Origin: Symbiodinium natans
Lineage: Eukaryota > Sar > Dinophyceae > Suessiales > Symbiodiniaceae
DNA: 64,000 nt
Reading direction: 5' to 3'
Assembly: GCA_905221605.1 (NCBI GenBank)
Contig: CAJNDS010000680.1
Location: 375,204-439,203 of the forward strand
In this document: in pieces, positions 42,678 to 53,334 of the stretch
Numbering within the stretch: position 1 is the first letter of the stretch
How the letters are laid out: every line of letters begins with the position of its first letter
Position numbers and translations under genes: made by a program
The notes under the pieces: generated by a model
Told to the model about the DNA's origin: nothing
Databases searched by the model: none
What the model saw: only the letters and a program-made list of their open reading frames with translations

Positions 42678-42908
42678 CGTGCCACAAGAGCAAAAGTCGC
42701 ACGTCTACATCCCGGCATGCGCAGATACGATTCCACTCTAGACAGCGGACATTTTGTTTGGGATGTTCCCCCATTGTACTGGCAGTCCTCAATGGGGACT
42801 ATAGTACCCCCGATTATAATCCCTCTTAAGGACTGTTAGTATAAGGGGGGAATATCCCGAGAGTTTTGCTGGGTGCTCTTGCTCTTCTTAATGTCGGGAT
42901 CATTCCGA
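42678..42908 (-). CDS. Two exons across an F2 intron with a GA 5' site
   Basis: Exon 42857-42908 (RNDPDIKKSKSTQQNSR) ends in phase 0 at TCTCGG|GATATT. Exon 42678-42735 begins after TGTCTAGAG (WNRICACRDVDVRLLLLWH) and ends CACG|GTTTAGGG. The 121-bp intron is the F2 element at 42758-42859 plus a short tail, and would be of GA-AG type. Unknown family. Confidence 0.5.
42758..42859. repeat. F2 element, most complete copy
   Basis: TTGGGATGTTCCCCCATTG at one end, inverted AAGGGGGGAATATCCCGA at the other, with inner pair GGCAGTCCTCAATGGGG / TTAAGGACTGTTAGTATAAG. Confidence 0.85.
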
Positions 42909-43061
42909 CTTAATCGTCATCATGAACCACGATTATCGTGATTTCTACAGGGAGAATGACTCTGATTATGAATATTGCGCGTATTGTGCGCATTATGATT
43001 AATATGCTTATTATGATGATTATGACAATGATGACTATTGTCATTAGTCATTAGTATGAAT

Positions 43062-43383
43062 ATTCGCCTCGGCTTCCTGCCGAGAAGCGTCTGGAACAAG
43101 CAGACCCGGATCGGGCCTCCTTCCCCCTAACCCAACCCTTCCCCCCACCCAAAATTTCTGACGCCACCCCCCTGTGGGAGTGAAACCACCCCCCCCACCC
43201 CAACCCCCCCTCCCCACCCCCCCCTCCCCCTCCACCCCCCCCGACCCCACCCCCCCCCCACCCCCCCCCCCCCACCCCCCCCCTTTGACCCCACTGCCCT
43301 TCCTCCCCTTTTTTTGCGAAACACTCTTTCCTCCTTTCCTGTCCTGGCCGGCCCGGCTGCCGAGGCGGCGCGCGCAAGCGTTT
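43062..43383. repeat. Diverged third copy of the duplicated cassette
   Basis: Begins TATTCGCCTCGGCTTCC and ends GAGGCGGCGCGCGCAAGCGTTTA, matching the cassette ends at 29085 and 58379; the middle is mostly poly-C (43185-43290). Eroded trinucleotide tracts flank it on both sides. Confidence 0.5.
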
Positions 43384-43604
43384 ACAATTATGATGAGAAT
43401 GATTGTCATGGCTATTGTGGTTACTATGATTATTCCGATTATTATGAGTCTCATGATTACTATCAGGATGACTCTGACTATTCTGCTTATGGCTTGCAGG
43501 CACACTCCTCAAGCGTTGTGGAGGGCAAGCAAACGCACAAGGAGCCTCCTGCATCTTTCGAAGCTTTGACCCGGGTCCCAACCTCATGGCTGCACAGGGT
43601 TTAG

Positions 43605-44470
43605 GGTTTAGGGTTTAGGGTTTAGGGTTTAGGGTTTAGGGTTTAGGGTTTAGGGTTTAGGGTTTAGGGTTTAGGGTTTCGGGTTTAGGGTTTAGGGCTG
43701 CTTGGGTTTTTCCGAGTACTGCTGCGCATTGACAGAGCTTCAGGGATATGCGTGCAACCAGACCTAACGGCGCCACACTACCGCAACCGACTTGAGTACT
43801 TCCCGAAGTGGGGACCCTTCTTTCTCATATACCTCCAAAGCATTCTAGTCTTGATTTCACAGGAAACCACAGATCCATAGTACCCCTAAACCCTAAACCC
43901 TAAACCCTAATCCCTAAACCCAAAACCCTAAACCACTTCGCCACATGCGGACTCACTCCTCGAGTCGAAGCGCCTGCGGGTCGGACTGGCTCTTTGACAG
44001 CGCCCGCTCCTTGCAAGGTTGCGAGCATTGAGGGCAGTAGACTTGCTTAGGGTTGAGGGTTTAGGGTTTAGGGTTTGGGGTTTAGGGGGTCGGGTTTAGG
44101 GTTTAGGATTTAGGGTGTAGGGTGTAGGGTGTAGGGTGTAGGGTGTAGGGTGTAGGGTGTAGGGTGTAGGGTGTAGGGTTAGGTGCTTTCAACCCCGGGC
44201 TCCCTTCCGCCACAATGAACCATGCAGTCCCGACCTTGTAAGATGGCTTCCGTGCGGGCTTGGCCAAAGCCTGCAGGTAGGCGGCCTTGTGACGGTAATG
44301 AGGGGTGAGACGTGAGACATGATACTAGTGCCATAAAAGCGATGAGGCCAAGTCATAACAGTAGTCATGGTAATAATAGCATGACAAGCATAACAACGAT
44401 CATATCAATCGTCACAATAAGAACAGCAGCGTGACTCACAACATCTTGCAACTAGCCTGGAGGACCTGCA
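43605..44470. other. ITR arrays and spacers
   Basis: TTTAGGG at 43598-43695 and 44050-44110, a tandem GTGTAGG variant block at 44113-44178, CCCTAAA at 43885-43935; spacers at 43700-43880, 43940-44040 and 44190-44300 are unassigned. Confidence 0.7.
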
Positions 44471-44479
44471 TTCTCACAT

Positions 44480-45460
44480 GTCTTGGAGCGATCTGAAGCT
44501 TGCTCTACAGGCGCCTTCGGGGGCGAGGGGTCTCTATAATTGTATTTCGGAAAGAGCTAGGGTTAGCCCAACGAGCCTTCGAAAACCGAAAGCCCGTGCT
44601 TGTGCTTGGCACCTTGGCTACCTTGGGCACCTCGGGGACCCCTGGGCACCCTGGGTACCCTGTTGGGTACCCACGAAGGAGCCCTCAGCAGTGGGTAGTC
44701 CTCATTTACAAGAACCCCCAGAAAGGGCACCCTCAATTTTAGGAAACCCCTAGTAGAGAACTGCCCATGCTCTCTTGGTGGCCTTTGGGCTGGCTCTCAG
44801 GTAGCGGCTTTGCCCATTCGCTGGATTCTGTCACCCGGCATACTCCTGCAATGCGTGGAGTTTTTCAAAAGGGAACCTTGAGTTAACCCCCTGGTCCGCT
44901 ACACTACTCCTTTGGGGACTGCCGTAAGGTTCTGGTCCCTAGGTTCCCTACTCCCCCCTTTTGGATCCCCCAGCCCTCAAAAGGGCATCAGTTCATCCAA
45001 GGCAGGCCGCACCTTCCGGGCAGAGACGGGATCGGCCGATTGTCCCATCCTTCCTGTGCTGAGGCGGGGGAGGAGAGAGGAGGGAGGAGGTTGCTTTTTT
45101 TTGGGAGCTAGGGCCCCTGATTGGGACCTTTTTTGTAAGGAACTTCTGGTAAAAGCCAGAAGGCGTAAACCCACACCCGAAATGTCAAGCAACCCTCTGC
45201 CAACATTCTCACCACCGGCTCTACCGTCAGCATGCCAGCCAGGATCATGAAAACACGTTGGGGGTTGCCGATTCTGTTGGGTCTTTTCTAGGACTTCTTT
45301 TTCTCGGGGGGGGGGGGGGGGGGTGGAGGGGGGATGGGATAAAGCGGGGACCCTATGCTTTTGGAAACCCCCACTTGTGTGTTCCAGCTTGCGTGCACCT
45401 TGTAGCCGTAGTCGGCTTGGACCTGTTCAGGTGGGGAGCCATGGGCTTCTGATGCTGTTC
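44480..45460. other. No gene called
   Basis: Contains GGGTACC/GGGGACC-rich sequence related to F4 (44590-44760, 44880-44960) and a long G run at 45307-45322. Open frames here are driven by these repeats. Confidence 0.5.
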
Positions 45461-45776
45461 CGTGCTTGACTGCTCAGCACTGTTTGTCCAACATTTACCA
45501 CGGGCAAGAACTCAACATACTTCCCTGCCAAGAACCAGGAAAACTTGCGCACACTCCACCACGTACCACAGGCCTTTCCGAGGTTGTACTCGGGGTGTCC
45601 AACGATCACAAAGTCGGAGCGACTACCTGCGAAGTCCTGGGGCTTGGGATTAAAGGTTGGGGTCTAGGTTAGTAGGGCGCTCCCGGCAAACAGACCTGCC
45701 TTCATGCAAGAACGCTTCTGTTTCAGAGTCCATGAGAAGAGTGAAAGATTCGAGGTTCGATCGGACATGCAAGGCT

Positions 45777-45930
45777 TCATTTAATTTTCTTCTTCCGGTC
45801 TCGGCACAAAAGGCCAAGCTTTCGTAGGGAGGGTTTGAGAGTTTGTCTGTTCACCCGAATGCTCTGAAAGGTCGGAGTTGGGATTTCAGGCCTTTGGTCA
45901 ATGCTCCGAGCACGAATGTCCGGCCTGCTA
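45777..45930 (-). CDS. Probable C-terminal exon, basic
   Basis: Reads SRPDIRARSIDQRPEIPTPT, FQSIRVNRQTLKPSL, RKLGLLCRDRKKKIK and ends in TGA. Very basic tail. A short plus-strand exon candidate (45949-46020, GMQELKQAVFNRFEKIQQ) lies just beside it. Confidence 0.45.
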
Positions 45931-45948
45931 TTCGGTGTATGATAACAG

Positions 45949-46020
45949 GTGGCATGCAGGAACTGAAGCAAGCTGTTTTCAACAGATTCGAGAAAATCCA
46001 GCAGGATTATTTATGGGAAG
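45949..46020 (+). CDS. Probable 72-bp exon
   Basis: From GTATGATAACAG to TGGGAAG|GTCTAC: GMQELKQAVFNRFEKIQQDY, LWE. Helical and charged. Confidence 0.4.
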
Positions 46021-46101
46021 GTCTACAGCCACAATGAGCTGTGTCTGGGCAACCTCTTAGTCTCATGAGGACAAGCGACACTGCAAGCATACCGTGCTTA
46101 C

Positions 46102-46588
46102 TTGCCACTCGCTTTTACCACATTGAAGTGGCATGCTAGGGGATGTGAGCAGCTCGGCGTGTCCGCATAGAAGTTGTTGATGAGGCGCAGGCCATACATG
46201 GCCTGGAAACAAGCCACATTGCAGCTTGAGAAGGCTACTGCTAGCAGCCACAAGTACGCGATCTGAGAGTCGAGCGGCACACTTTGCGGCTTTGGCAGAA
46301 GCTCGCAAGCTGAGATAAGTCAAGGCGTTTTAAACAAGTCTGTCTCATACTTCAGCGCTGGCGGCATGGCACTCATGCGCGTACCAACTTGGCAGTCATG
46401 TCGGCTATATTCTGCAAGCTTGAAGTCTGCGAGGTGGCGATGGGCTTTGCATCTGGAGTTCAAAAGCGCCCGAAATGCCGCTTGCTTGCTCGCAGAGGTG
46501 CGATGCCCTTTTTCCGCAGCTGCAGACCAGGGTGTGGCGTCCTCATCACTGCTGACCAACTCCTCCCAGGCAACCCGAGTAGCATTGC
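46102..46588 (-). CDS. Two exons joined in phase
   Basis: Exon 46385-46588 begins after CCGTGCTCAG (NATRVAWEELVSSDEDATPW, SAAAEKGHRTSASKQAAFRA, HRHLADFKLAEYSRHDCQV) and ends in phase 1 at GTTG|GTACGC. Exon 46102-46309 begins with two bases after GACTTATCTCAG (CELLPKPQSVPLDSQIAYLW, LLAVAFSSCNVACFQAMYGL, RLINNFYADTPS) and ends GGCAA|GTAAGC. All borders are canonical. The second exon has a hydrophobic stretch that may be a membrane segment or a protein core. Family unknown. Confidence 0.65.
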
Positions 46589-47399
46589 CTGAGCACGGGC
46601 CACACTACGATACACGCCCTGACACGGCGACGCGGGGGTTGATCTCAATCATGGGCTCGTTTGGTGGACTGATGAGGGCATAGACCTGCCATAATGGAGA
46701 CCCAGTCAAGGCGCCTCATTCGCGTCAACCCCCCCCTCCCCCCTATCGAGTTAAGTGCTGTTGGTTTGTGCGGGGGCTTTCGTCTGGCCATCTTGGCTTG
46801 AGGGGGTTTGGCTCCGGGGGCCCCCAACATGCGAGACTTGCACTCCTCTCTACCTGTTAAAGCTGTGTCAAGGACCCACCTTGAAACGACAACAAACGCC
46901 TCCTAACTCAAAACAACCACCCCCCCCCCCCCCCCCCGGATGCACCGCAACAAGTGGAGGGCAAACCCAAGCCCAGCCATAAACCCCAAAACCCGAAAAC
47001 CCTGAGCTCTCGGCCAGGAGAGTCGCCAGCCTTGCAGCCGCTGCACTTGGCTGTACTTAGAGACTTATAGGGGGCTGTTGCTATTTGCCAGAATCTGTTA
47101 CAAACAGGCCCCAAAGAAACAAGCCGCAACTTGTTGCTGTGTTCCCCCACAGCTGATGGGGCTGCAAGCACTACGTAGGCTTGAGCAGCTGAAGGGTTCT
47201 AAAGTTGGACTGGACCGGTGGGGTATATTTTAAGTACACTATGGGCCATTGGGCCACTGCGTTCTCCTACGCATGGGTCCTGTTTTTCGGTACCCTCGAA
47301 ATCGTGGGCAACAGGCCCCCTTTTCCGACAGTGAAAGCAAAAAGGGACCCATAGGTTTGGAGAAGTGACCACATGGGGGGACCTTGCTGTACCCTGCAG

Positions 47400-47523
47400 T
47401 TCAGAAGCGGGCGTTGGGCGCCTTCCTCTGGAGGATCTTCGGCGTTGCCATGGATTTGGCCTCCTGCACACTCAGGGATGCCAAGCGATGCTGCAAAGCT
47501 ATGCTGCCTTCATGCCTGTCAGG
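47400..47523 (+). CDS. 124-bp exon, canonical borders
   Basis: From CTGTACCCTGCAG to GTCAGG|GTATGT: QKRALGAFLWRIFGVAMDLA, SCTLRDAKRCCKAMLPSC. Helical and amphipathic. Flanked upstream by an inverted-repeat element (47260-47356, ATGGGTCC ends). Confidence 0.55.
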
Positions 47524-47699
47524 GTATGTCACAGATTGACTACAAGCGATGCAACAGCACTAATTCTGCATGGCCCAAGTACACCTTCCCCATTCATGAT
47601 CGTTGCTGTCACGTGGTGGTTATGGTTGATACTATGCCCAGTGCTTTGATCCAGCTCTTAACAACTGCGATTCTCGTTGACTACTGTGATTTATGATTG

Positions 47700-49560
47700 T
47701 TCATGGCGTTACTTCTTCTTGCTGCTTCCAGGGTTCTTGTTCTTAACCTAAACCTTACCCCCCGAAACCTCAAGCATCACCCCAGAAATCCCCAGGGCAG
47801 AGGGCGCCTTGCGTCTTTCAGGCAGCCGCTCGGCGCCTGGCCATATCGACCACACTACGGCGGAGTCACGCGTTCGCAGACGCGATGGGGAGGTGTCCTA
47901 AAATTGGGGCACCTGTCAATGCGCAAGTTTCGGGCTTTTGGGTAGATTAGGTCCCTTTCAATATCTTCGTATACATGGGGAGCGTAAAAAGGAGGCCTTT
48001 GGTTTCTTCACGCCAACATGAGAAGCCCTGCTTCGATCTCCCGCACCTCGCCTGTGACTGCGGTCGGGGACAGTGACAAGGACAGCACTCCTCAGGATCA
48101 AGCATCTAGGGGTTTGACCTTGGACCCTTACGGTTGTTGCCATGGGTTTTGGGGACCCTGCTTAACGATCCTTAAGGCAGCATAAGGGCCATGTTAGGAG
48201 CATGTTCATGCGAACCTTGGGGGTGCGAGTCTTAATCCCTTGAAAGCAACTGCACCCTGAGCCCTAAACCCCAATGTCGACCCCAATATCCTGAAGCCCT
48301 AAACCCTAAACCCTAAACCCTAAACCCTAAACCCTAACCCTAAACCCTAAACCCTAAACCCTAAACCCTAAACCCTAAACCCTAAACCCTGAAGCAAAGC
48401 CCTCATTTCAAGCTTAGGAGGTCCAAGGTACGCGTGTCCCAGTAATGTCCCAGGAGGGAAATCGCAGCGTGGATGCTCAGACCTCACAAAAGGTTGCCAG
48501 TGAGCCTAGAATGGGTTTAGGGTTTAGGGTTTAGGGTTTAGGGTTTAGGGTTTAGGGTTTAGGGTTTAGGGCATAGGGTTTATAGTGATTAGTGTTTAGG
48601 GCTGAGGGTTGAGGGCCCCAGCAGTCCTAAGTTACGTCACACTCCAGGTGTCCAGGAAACCTTCGGGAGGACATCCCTGATGTCTGGGTGTTCCCAAAAC
48701 CCAACAATCAGAACTTATGGGCATTTTGCAAGAATTCATCGGGTCACCCTTACTACCCACCAAAAGGAGCAGAGTATCCCCCCAAGAAGAACCTCCCAGA
48801 AGGGCTTCTGATCTTGTTATATGCCCTGTACAACCAACCAGGGGCGGGGCCATCATCAGAACCCGCTGAAGGAGGTAAGGGACCATACTAAGGGCCCATG
48901 TAACTGCCAGAGATTTTCGGAAACAGATCAGAAACCATAAGCGGCAAACCCTGACCCTAAACCCTAAACCCTAAACCCTAAACCCTAAACCCTAAACCCC
49001 TAACCCCTAACCCTAAGTTCAGGAACCCTCAAAAGTTCTTTGCGCAGGCTCAGAAGCGCACGGGGCATGGCAAGGCGTTGCCAAGGCGACTGAGGCAAGC
49101 TCTTCAGGCCCAGGAGTCCTCCGGACCATTTCAGGGCCCTTTAAGGAGCTTCGGGTTTGGGGTTTGGGGTTTGGGGTTTAGGGTTTAGGCCAATTTTCTT
49201 GTTTAGGGTTTCGGGTGTAGGGTTTCGGGAGTTTAAGGCACTTGGAGTTCAGGCGTGAGTTGTGAAGGAAGCATGCCTGTGTGGGCGCATAGGAACCCTG
49301 AACTCTAAGTAAGGGTAGTTGCATGTTCCCTTCATGTGGGCCCTTAAATGGTGACCCCTTGTATACCCTATATCCCCTACAAAACCCCAAAGGCCGATAC
49401 TTCAGAAATCTTTAAAGAAGGTCCAAATAAAAGGGACCTTGTAACTTCCCTTAGATGAACCCTGAACCCTGAACCCCAAACCTCTAGGGGCTACAAGGGT
49501 GTAGATTGGGATGTTCCACACTATACTAACACTCCCGAACAAGGGCTGTTAGAAAAGGGA
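47700..49560. other. ITRs and dispersed repeats
   Basis: CCCTAAA arrays at 48295-48390 and 48950-49015, TTTAGGG at 48510-48570. A dispersed repeat near 9018-9165 recurs at 49310-49457 (CATGTTCCCTTCAT, GGGCCCTTA) and inverted at 48874-48907. No exon called. Confidence 0.6.
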
Positions 49561-49571
49561 GAACATCCCAA
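49506..49571. repeat. F2 element, short copy, 66 bp
   Basis: TTGGGATGTTCCACACTATA ... AGGGAGAACATCCCAA. Confidence 0.75.
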
Positions 49572-49632
49572 GGTGTGCTTGCCAGTTCCAAGACTCCACC
49601 CCTACCTTCACTGCCCCCATGGAGGTTTCCAT
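49568..49632 (-). CDS. Possible first exon next to F2
   Basis: ATG at 49632, METSMGAVKVGVESWNWQAH, ending CTTGG|GATGTT at the F2 edge (GA 5' site). On the plus strand MEVSMGRRGFVTPHEVLAP ending AACTG|GTGAGA (49619-49680) is a rival. Confidence 0.35.
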
Positions 49633-49729
49633 GGGAAGGAGGGGGTTTGTCACCCCACATGAGGTTCTAGCACCTAACTGGTGAGAAGTTATGAAGATCG
49701 AGACCCAGAATTCTTATTAAACCCCTCAA

Positions 49730-50110
49730 CCCCCCCCCCCCCCCCCCCCAAACCCCACTAAACCCCTCTAACCCCCTAAACCCCCCCGAAACCCTAAGCC
49801 CTAAACCCTAAACCCTAACCCCTAAGCCCTAAACCCTAAACCCTAAACCCTAAACCCTAAACCCTAAACCCTAAACCCTAAACGCAAAGTATGTTCCCCC
49901 CAGGCTCCAAGCCTTGAGCCACCGACTCACGGAACCCTCGGGGAAAATCGCGTTCGCCGTGCAGGAGAACGACCTTGGGGTCTGTACGTGCCAAAAAAAC
50001 TATAATATACTGGAATCTACGATAGCAAACTACAATATACTACAGTATACTAGAATATACTAGAATCTACTAGAATATACCAGAATACTGTAATGTACTA
50101 GAATATCCTA
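49730..50110. other. ITR array and TATACTA-rich DNA
   Basis: A C homopolymer (49731-49750), CCCTAAA units to 49885, and an eroded TAGAATATAC repeat at 49995-50110. Confidence 0.7.
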
Positions 50111-50689
50111 TATCTATCAGGAATTCCACTTTGTTGCTCGCAAGGGCCCTGAGGGCCCTTCATGAGCATGCGGCACACTGAAGGCAGGTCGGGATACGAG
50201 ATCTGACGATTCGTCTGAGTGGCCACATCTCGCACTGGCTTCTGTGCATCTGGAGCTCGGGAAGCGTAGACGTCCAGGCGGCCAGGACCTCCCCCACAAC
50301 TTCAACGGAATTTGAAACAGACATGGCATCGGATAGGCACCTAGTGTGGTTACGGTGGTGCATTCAAGCCCGATTCGTCATGACGACCAGAGATTCTGAG
50401 CCAGCTAGCTGCCAGTGGCAGAGCTCGAAAGGAATAGCTTTTCGTGCGTTTCATCACGAAGAGCTACCACTTTTTCGTGCAGCATACAACTGAAAAATGC
50501 CGCTCGCCAGCGGCACGCAAAAAAAAGCGGGAGTCCACGATACTAGATGATAGGCTCCTGAGGCCACTAAGCCGGCGGCCCTGAGCAGAGGGGCTTCCAT
50601 CCAGCTCCAGGTCGACAAGGGCCGTCCGCTGGGGCAGCAAAGCACCTCCTTCACGGGGGTCGAGGTTGAGGGGGCAGGGGGGCGTGCAG

Positions 50690-50960
50690 CGGTGCAGCTA
50701 CCCTGCACATCTCGTATCCCCAACGTACCCCATTCATGCTGATAAGCTATGATTTGATGGGGCCTATCAAAGTGCCCCGGCCTCGCTGTGCCATGATGTC
50801 GGAGGCTTTGCTGAGAACAACGCAGCCGGTGTCCACCGTTAAGCTGGGGTCGGCCTGCGTGACGAAGAAACGCTCTGTTCTGGCCACTATGCCAAAATAC
50901 TGTAACGAGCATCATCATATTCATGGCAACGAGGCAAGCTGCCACCACCCGAGCTCTTAG
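50690..50960 (+). CDS. Probable plus-strand exon, about 90 codons
   Basis: Reads TLHISYPQRTPFMLISYDLM, GPIKVPRPRCAMMSEALLRT, TQPVSTVKLGSACVTKKRSV, LATMPKYCNEHHHIHGNEAS and ends in TAG. A 212-codon frame on the minus strand covers the same place (50454-51092) but is Arg/Pro-rich and less natural. Confidence 0.45.
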
Positions 50961-51037
50961 TTTGCACTCTGCGCCTTCCAGTCCCCGGTGGCCACGCGGA
51001 GCGCGTTGACCAGGTTTCGCTCGGTCGGCGCGGCGCG

Positions 51038-51454
51038 GTGCTGCAGCTTGAGGCAGGTGACCAAAGAAGGGTTCACTGTCAGAACCTCCCAAGAGCAGCC
51101 ACGGTAGCCATCACTGACGCTACGGCCGTCATCATCACCCAACCAACATGGACTTCTGGTTTAATGGTAGCCATCCCCCCCCCAAACCAATCTGAATCCG
51201 AAGTAGTTCCCCCTGAAAAAGGGGGGGAGGGGGAGGAGGTCAGAGTTGCTGGAGGCCTGGAAGGGGTGCTTGTAAGCTTTCAATATCATCGATTCTCAGT
51301 TTCGGGAATCCGGTGCCTCCAGGGTGCACTACTCGGAGTTGTCAACGGAGCTACTCTCGGTTTAGCGCTTTCGTGCACTATCCCACTTGAAAGCTTGACC
51401 ACCTGGCTATCCTTTTGTGACTTTTGTGGCGTTGGAGACGGTTTTGTGGGCTAG
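51038..51454 (+). CDS. Hypothetical protein, 138-codon frame
   Basis: Reads RAATVAITDATAVIITQP, an acidic middle (SESEVVPPEKGGEGEEV), and a hydrophobic end (LLGVVNGATLGLALS). GTGCTT|GTAAGC and CGGTGCCTCCAG suggest an intron in the second half, so the last third may not be coding as drawn. Confidence 0.35.
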   Translation: MLQLEAGDQRRVHCQNLPRAATVAITDATAVIITQPTWTSGLMVAIPPPNQSESEVVPPEKGGEGEEVRVAGGLEGVLVSFQYHRFSVSGIRCLQGALLGVVNGATLGLALSCTIPLESLTTWLSFCDFCGVGDGFVG

Positions 51455-51734
51455 AAGCCTGGACAAATTGGAGCTTCTGAGAGGGCCATTGTGAATCTCA
51501 GAGTCCAGGGGGTGTTGCGATTCTGCACAAGCAACATTTCGCACCATTTCAGGGTGTTTTTTATTCTGCTGCGGCAACATGTCGCCCTTTTCCGACATGA
51601 CTCATGACTCATTAAAGGCTAGCGGTCAACATTAATCCATCTGCTGGCGTACCCCGCCTCCCCATTTGGGTAGACAAAAGACAGCGCGTGGCAGCGATGC
51701 TCGCCTTAAGGAGCGAAGCAAAGGGTGGAGGGTC

Positions 51735-51850
51735 CCAGACCCCTTCGAGGATCCAAAAAGTAGAACCCCAAATAGTACACTCTGCTACTATTGCGTCATT
51801 CCTAAGGAACCCTTAAAGGGATCTTTTTTTGGATCCTCCCAGGGGTCTGA
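51735..51850. repeat. F5 element, complete copy
   Basis: Ends CAGACCCCTTCGAGGATCC and (inverted) CAGACCCCTGGGAGGATCC, 116 bp. Confidence 0.8.
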
Positions 51851-51855
51851 GTATG

Positions 51856-52525
51856 TGAAGCTAAAGTTCTTGGACAAGACAATCCAGCATGGTCCAAATC
51901 CAAAAGCTGCGTCAACCGACTGCTTGACATACAGGCAAGTGTCTTTTCGAGCACCACAGCTGAGAAATGCAGCAGCGCGGAATTTCGTATTGCCCGTCCC
52001 TCTTCCTTGGTAGTCTTGGTACTGGCAACACAGAAGCGGCACAGAGCAAGGCGACTCATCGGCCAAACCCTGACCACGAATCCTTGGAAGAACCCACAGT
52101 GAGTAAGACCACATAGCCTTGCCAGGGGACTTGTCATCAGCAACGGGATCACGAGGCGATCCGCTCATCCTTGGAATTTCTTTTGGACACGATTGCCACT
52201 GCCTATCGTCCCCTCCCCTGACGAGCTGGCGGGACGAAGACCCACAGCAGCCCGCTTGGTGGAGCTGGGCGAGTTGCCTCTGCCTCTGCCCCATACCCAT
52301 ACATTCATTAGGCAGTGATACTGAAAGAGAACTCTGACCTGCAGCTCCTTTTGTGGATGCCGCGCGCATCGCCACACTGCTGGGGCCAGGCGCCCGTACC
52401 TTCATTGCAGGGCAGTGACCAAGCGACCATCTTTCAAAGCTTTTGTTGTGAGTTGCAGCTTTGACCGGGGCACAGATGGTGCCCGTGCAGAACATCAATG
52501 ATCTTCCTTGCGGGCTGAGCAGCAT
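51856..52525 (-). CDS. Long minus-strand frame with ATG
   Basis: ATG at 52525, MLLSPQGRSLMFCTGTICAP, KAATHNKSFERWSLGHCPAM, a Gln/Arg-rich middle, and RKDTCLYVKQSVDAAFGFGP near the end, where the frame runs into F5 at 51850. About 220 codons precede F5, so it is the longest natural-looking frame of the window; ATGAAG|GTACGG and similar sites mean introns are still possible. The plus strand over 51855-52013 (FLDKTIQHGPNPKAASTDC) is a local rival. Confidence 0.45.
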
Positions 52526-52849
52526 GTCAATGCCAAAGCCAGATTGTGATGTGGGGGTCTCTCCAATTATGGCCCCGTTGGGTTTCCGCTTTTAATTGGA
52601 GTGACTTGTAGGGTACCCAAGAAGTGATGCCAAATTGAAACCATGTCCCCATGGCATGCCAAGCCACGAAGTGAACTCCGCCTGCTGACCGAGATTTGCC
52701 TGACCACTGGGCGCTCTCACATGCGATCACATGTCTGAGCGGCAGTAGCATGTTAAACAGCCGGGCAACACGCAGCCTCCTGAACCCTAACCCTCCCCTC
52801 CACCCGACCCAAAGAACCCGAAACCCGAATCCCTAAACCCTAAACCCTA

Positions 52850-52905
52850 CCCCCCCCCCCCCAAAAAAAAAAAAAAAATGTATATATATATATATATATA
52901 ATGAA
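52850..52905. repeat. C, A and TA runs
   Basis: C12, A17 and (TA)n in succession, beside a short ITR. Confidence 0.9.
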
Positions 52906-53334
52906 TAATAAATAAGAACAAAAAAGAACCGTAAACCTAAACCCACGACATTCAGGGTGCCTCCACACAGGGCACCATCTGACTGCGGCAGGCGCGATGG
53001 ACGGCACCTGCTTAGCTTTTCGTGATCGGAGCCCCTCCCGAAGTAGGGTTCAGGGTTCAGGGTTTAGAGCTACAGCTGCCCTGTTTCCTGGCTTTTGCCG
53101 CAGGGGTGCTCACTGCACACCCCAAGCCAAACATGTCCAAATCCCATTCGAGCCACTCCAGCAATTTCCCTCGAGCCCCAGCTCCTCTCCCCCCCCCTAT
53201 CCCGAAACCCCGAAACCCTAAACACTTCTTTCGTCCCGACGCCTCGCTCTTCGGGCGTCATGTCCTTCACCGCGCCCAGGAAGAAGACCAGGGATTTCGG
53301 GGAGTCTCGCGATCCTCGAGGAGTCAAACCCCTG

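Noticed and set aside
43051-43587. Frames of 178, 153 and 131 codons rich in Gly or Pro
   Set aside because: They span poly-C/poly-G runs between trinucleotide tracts and exist on both strands.
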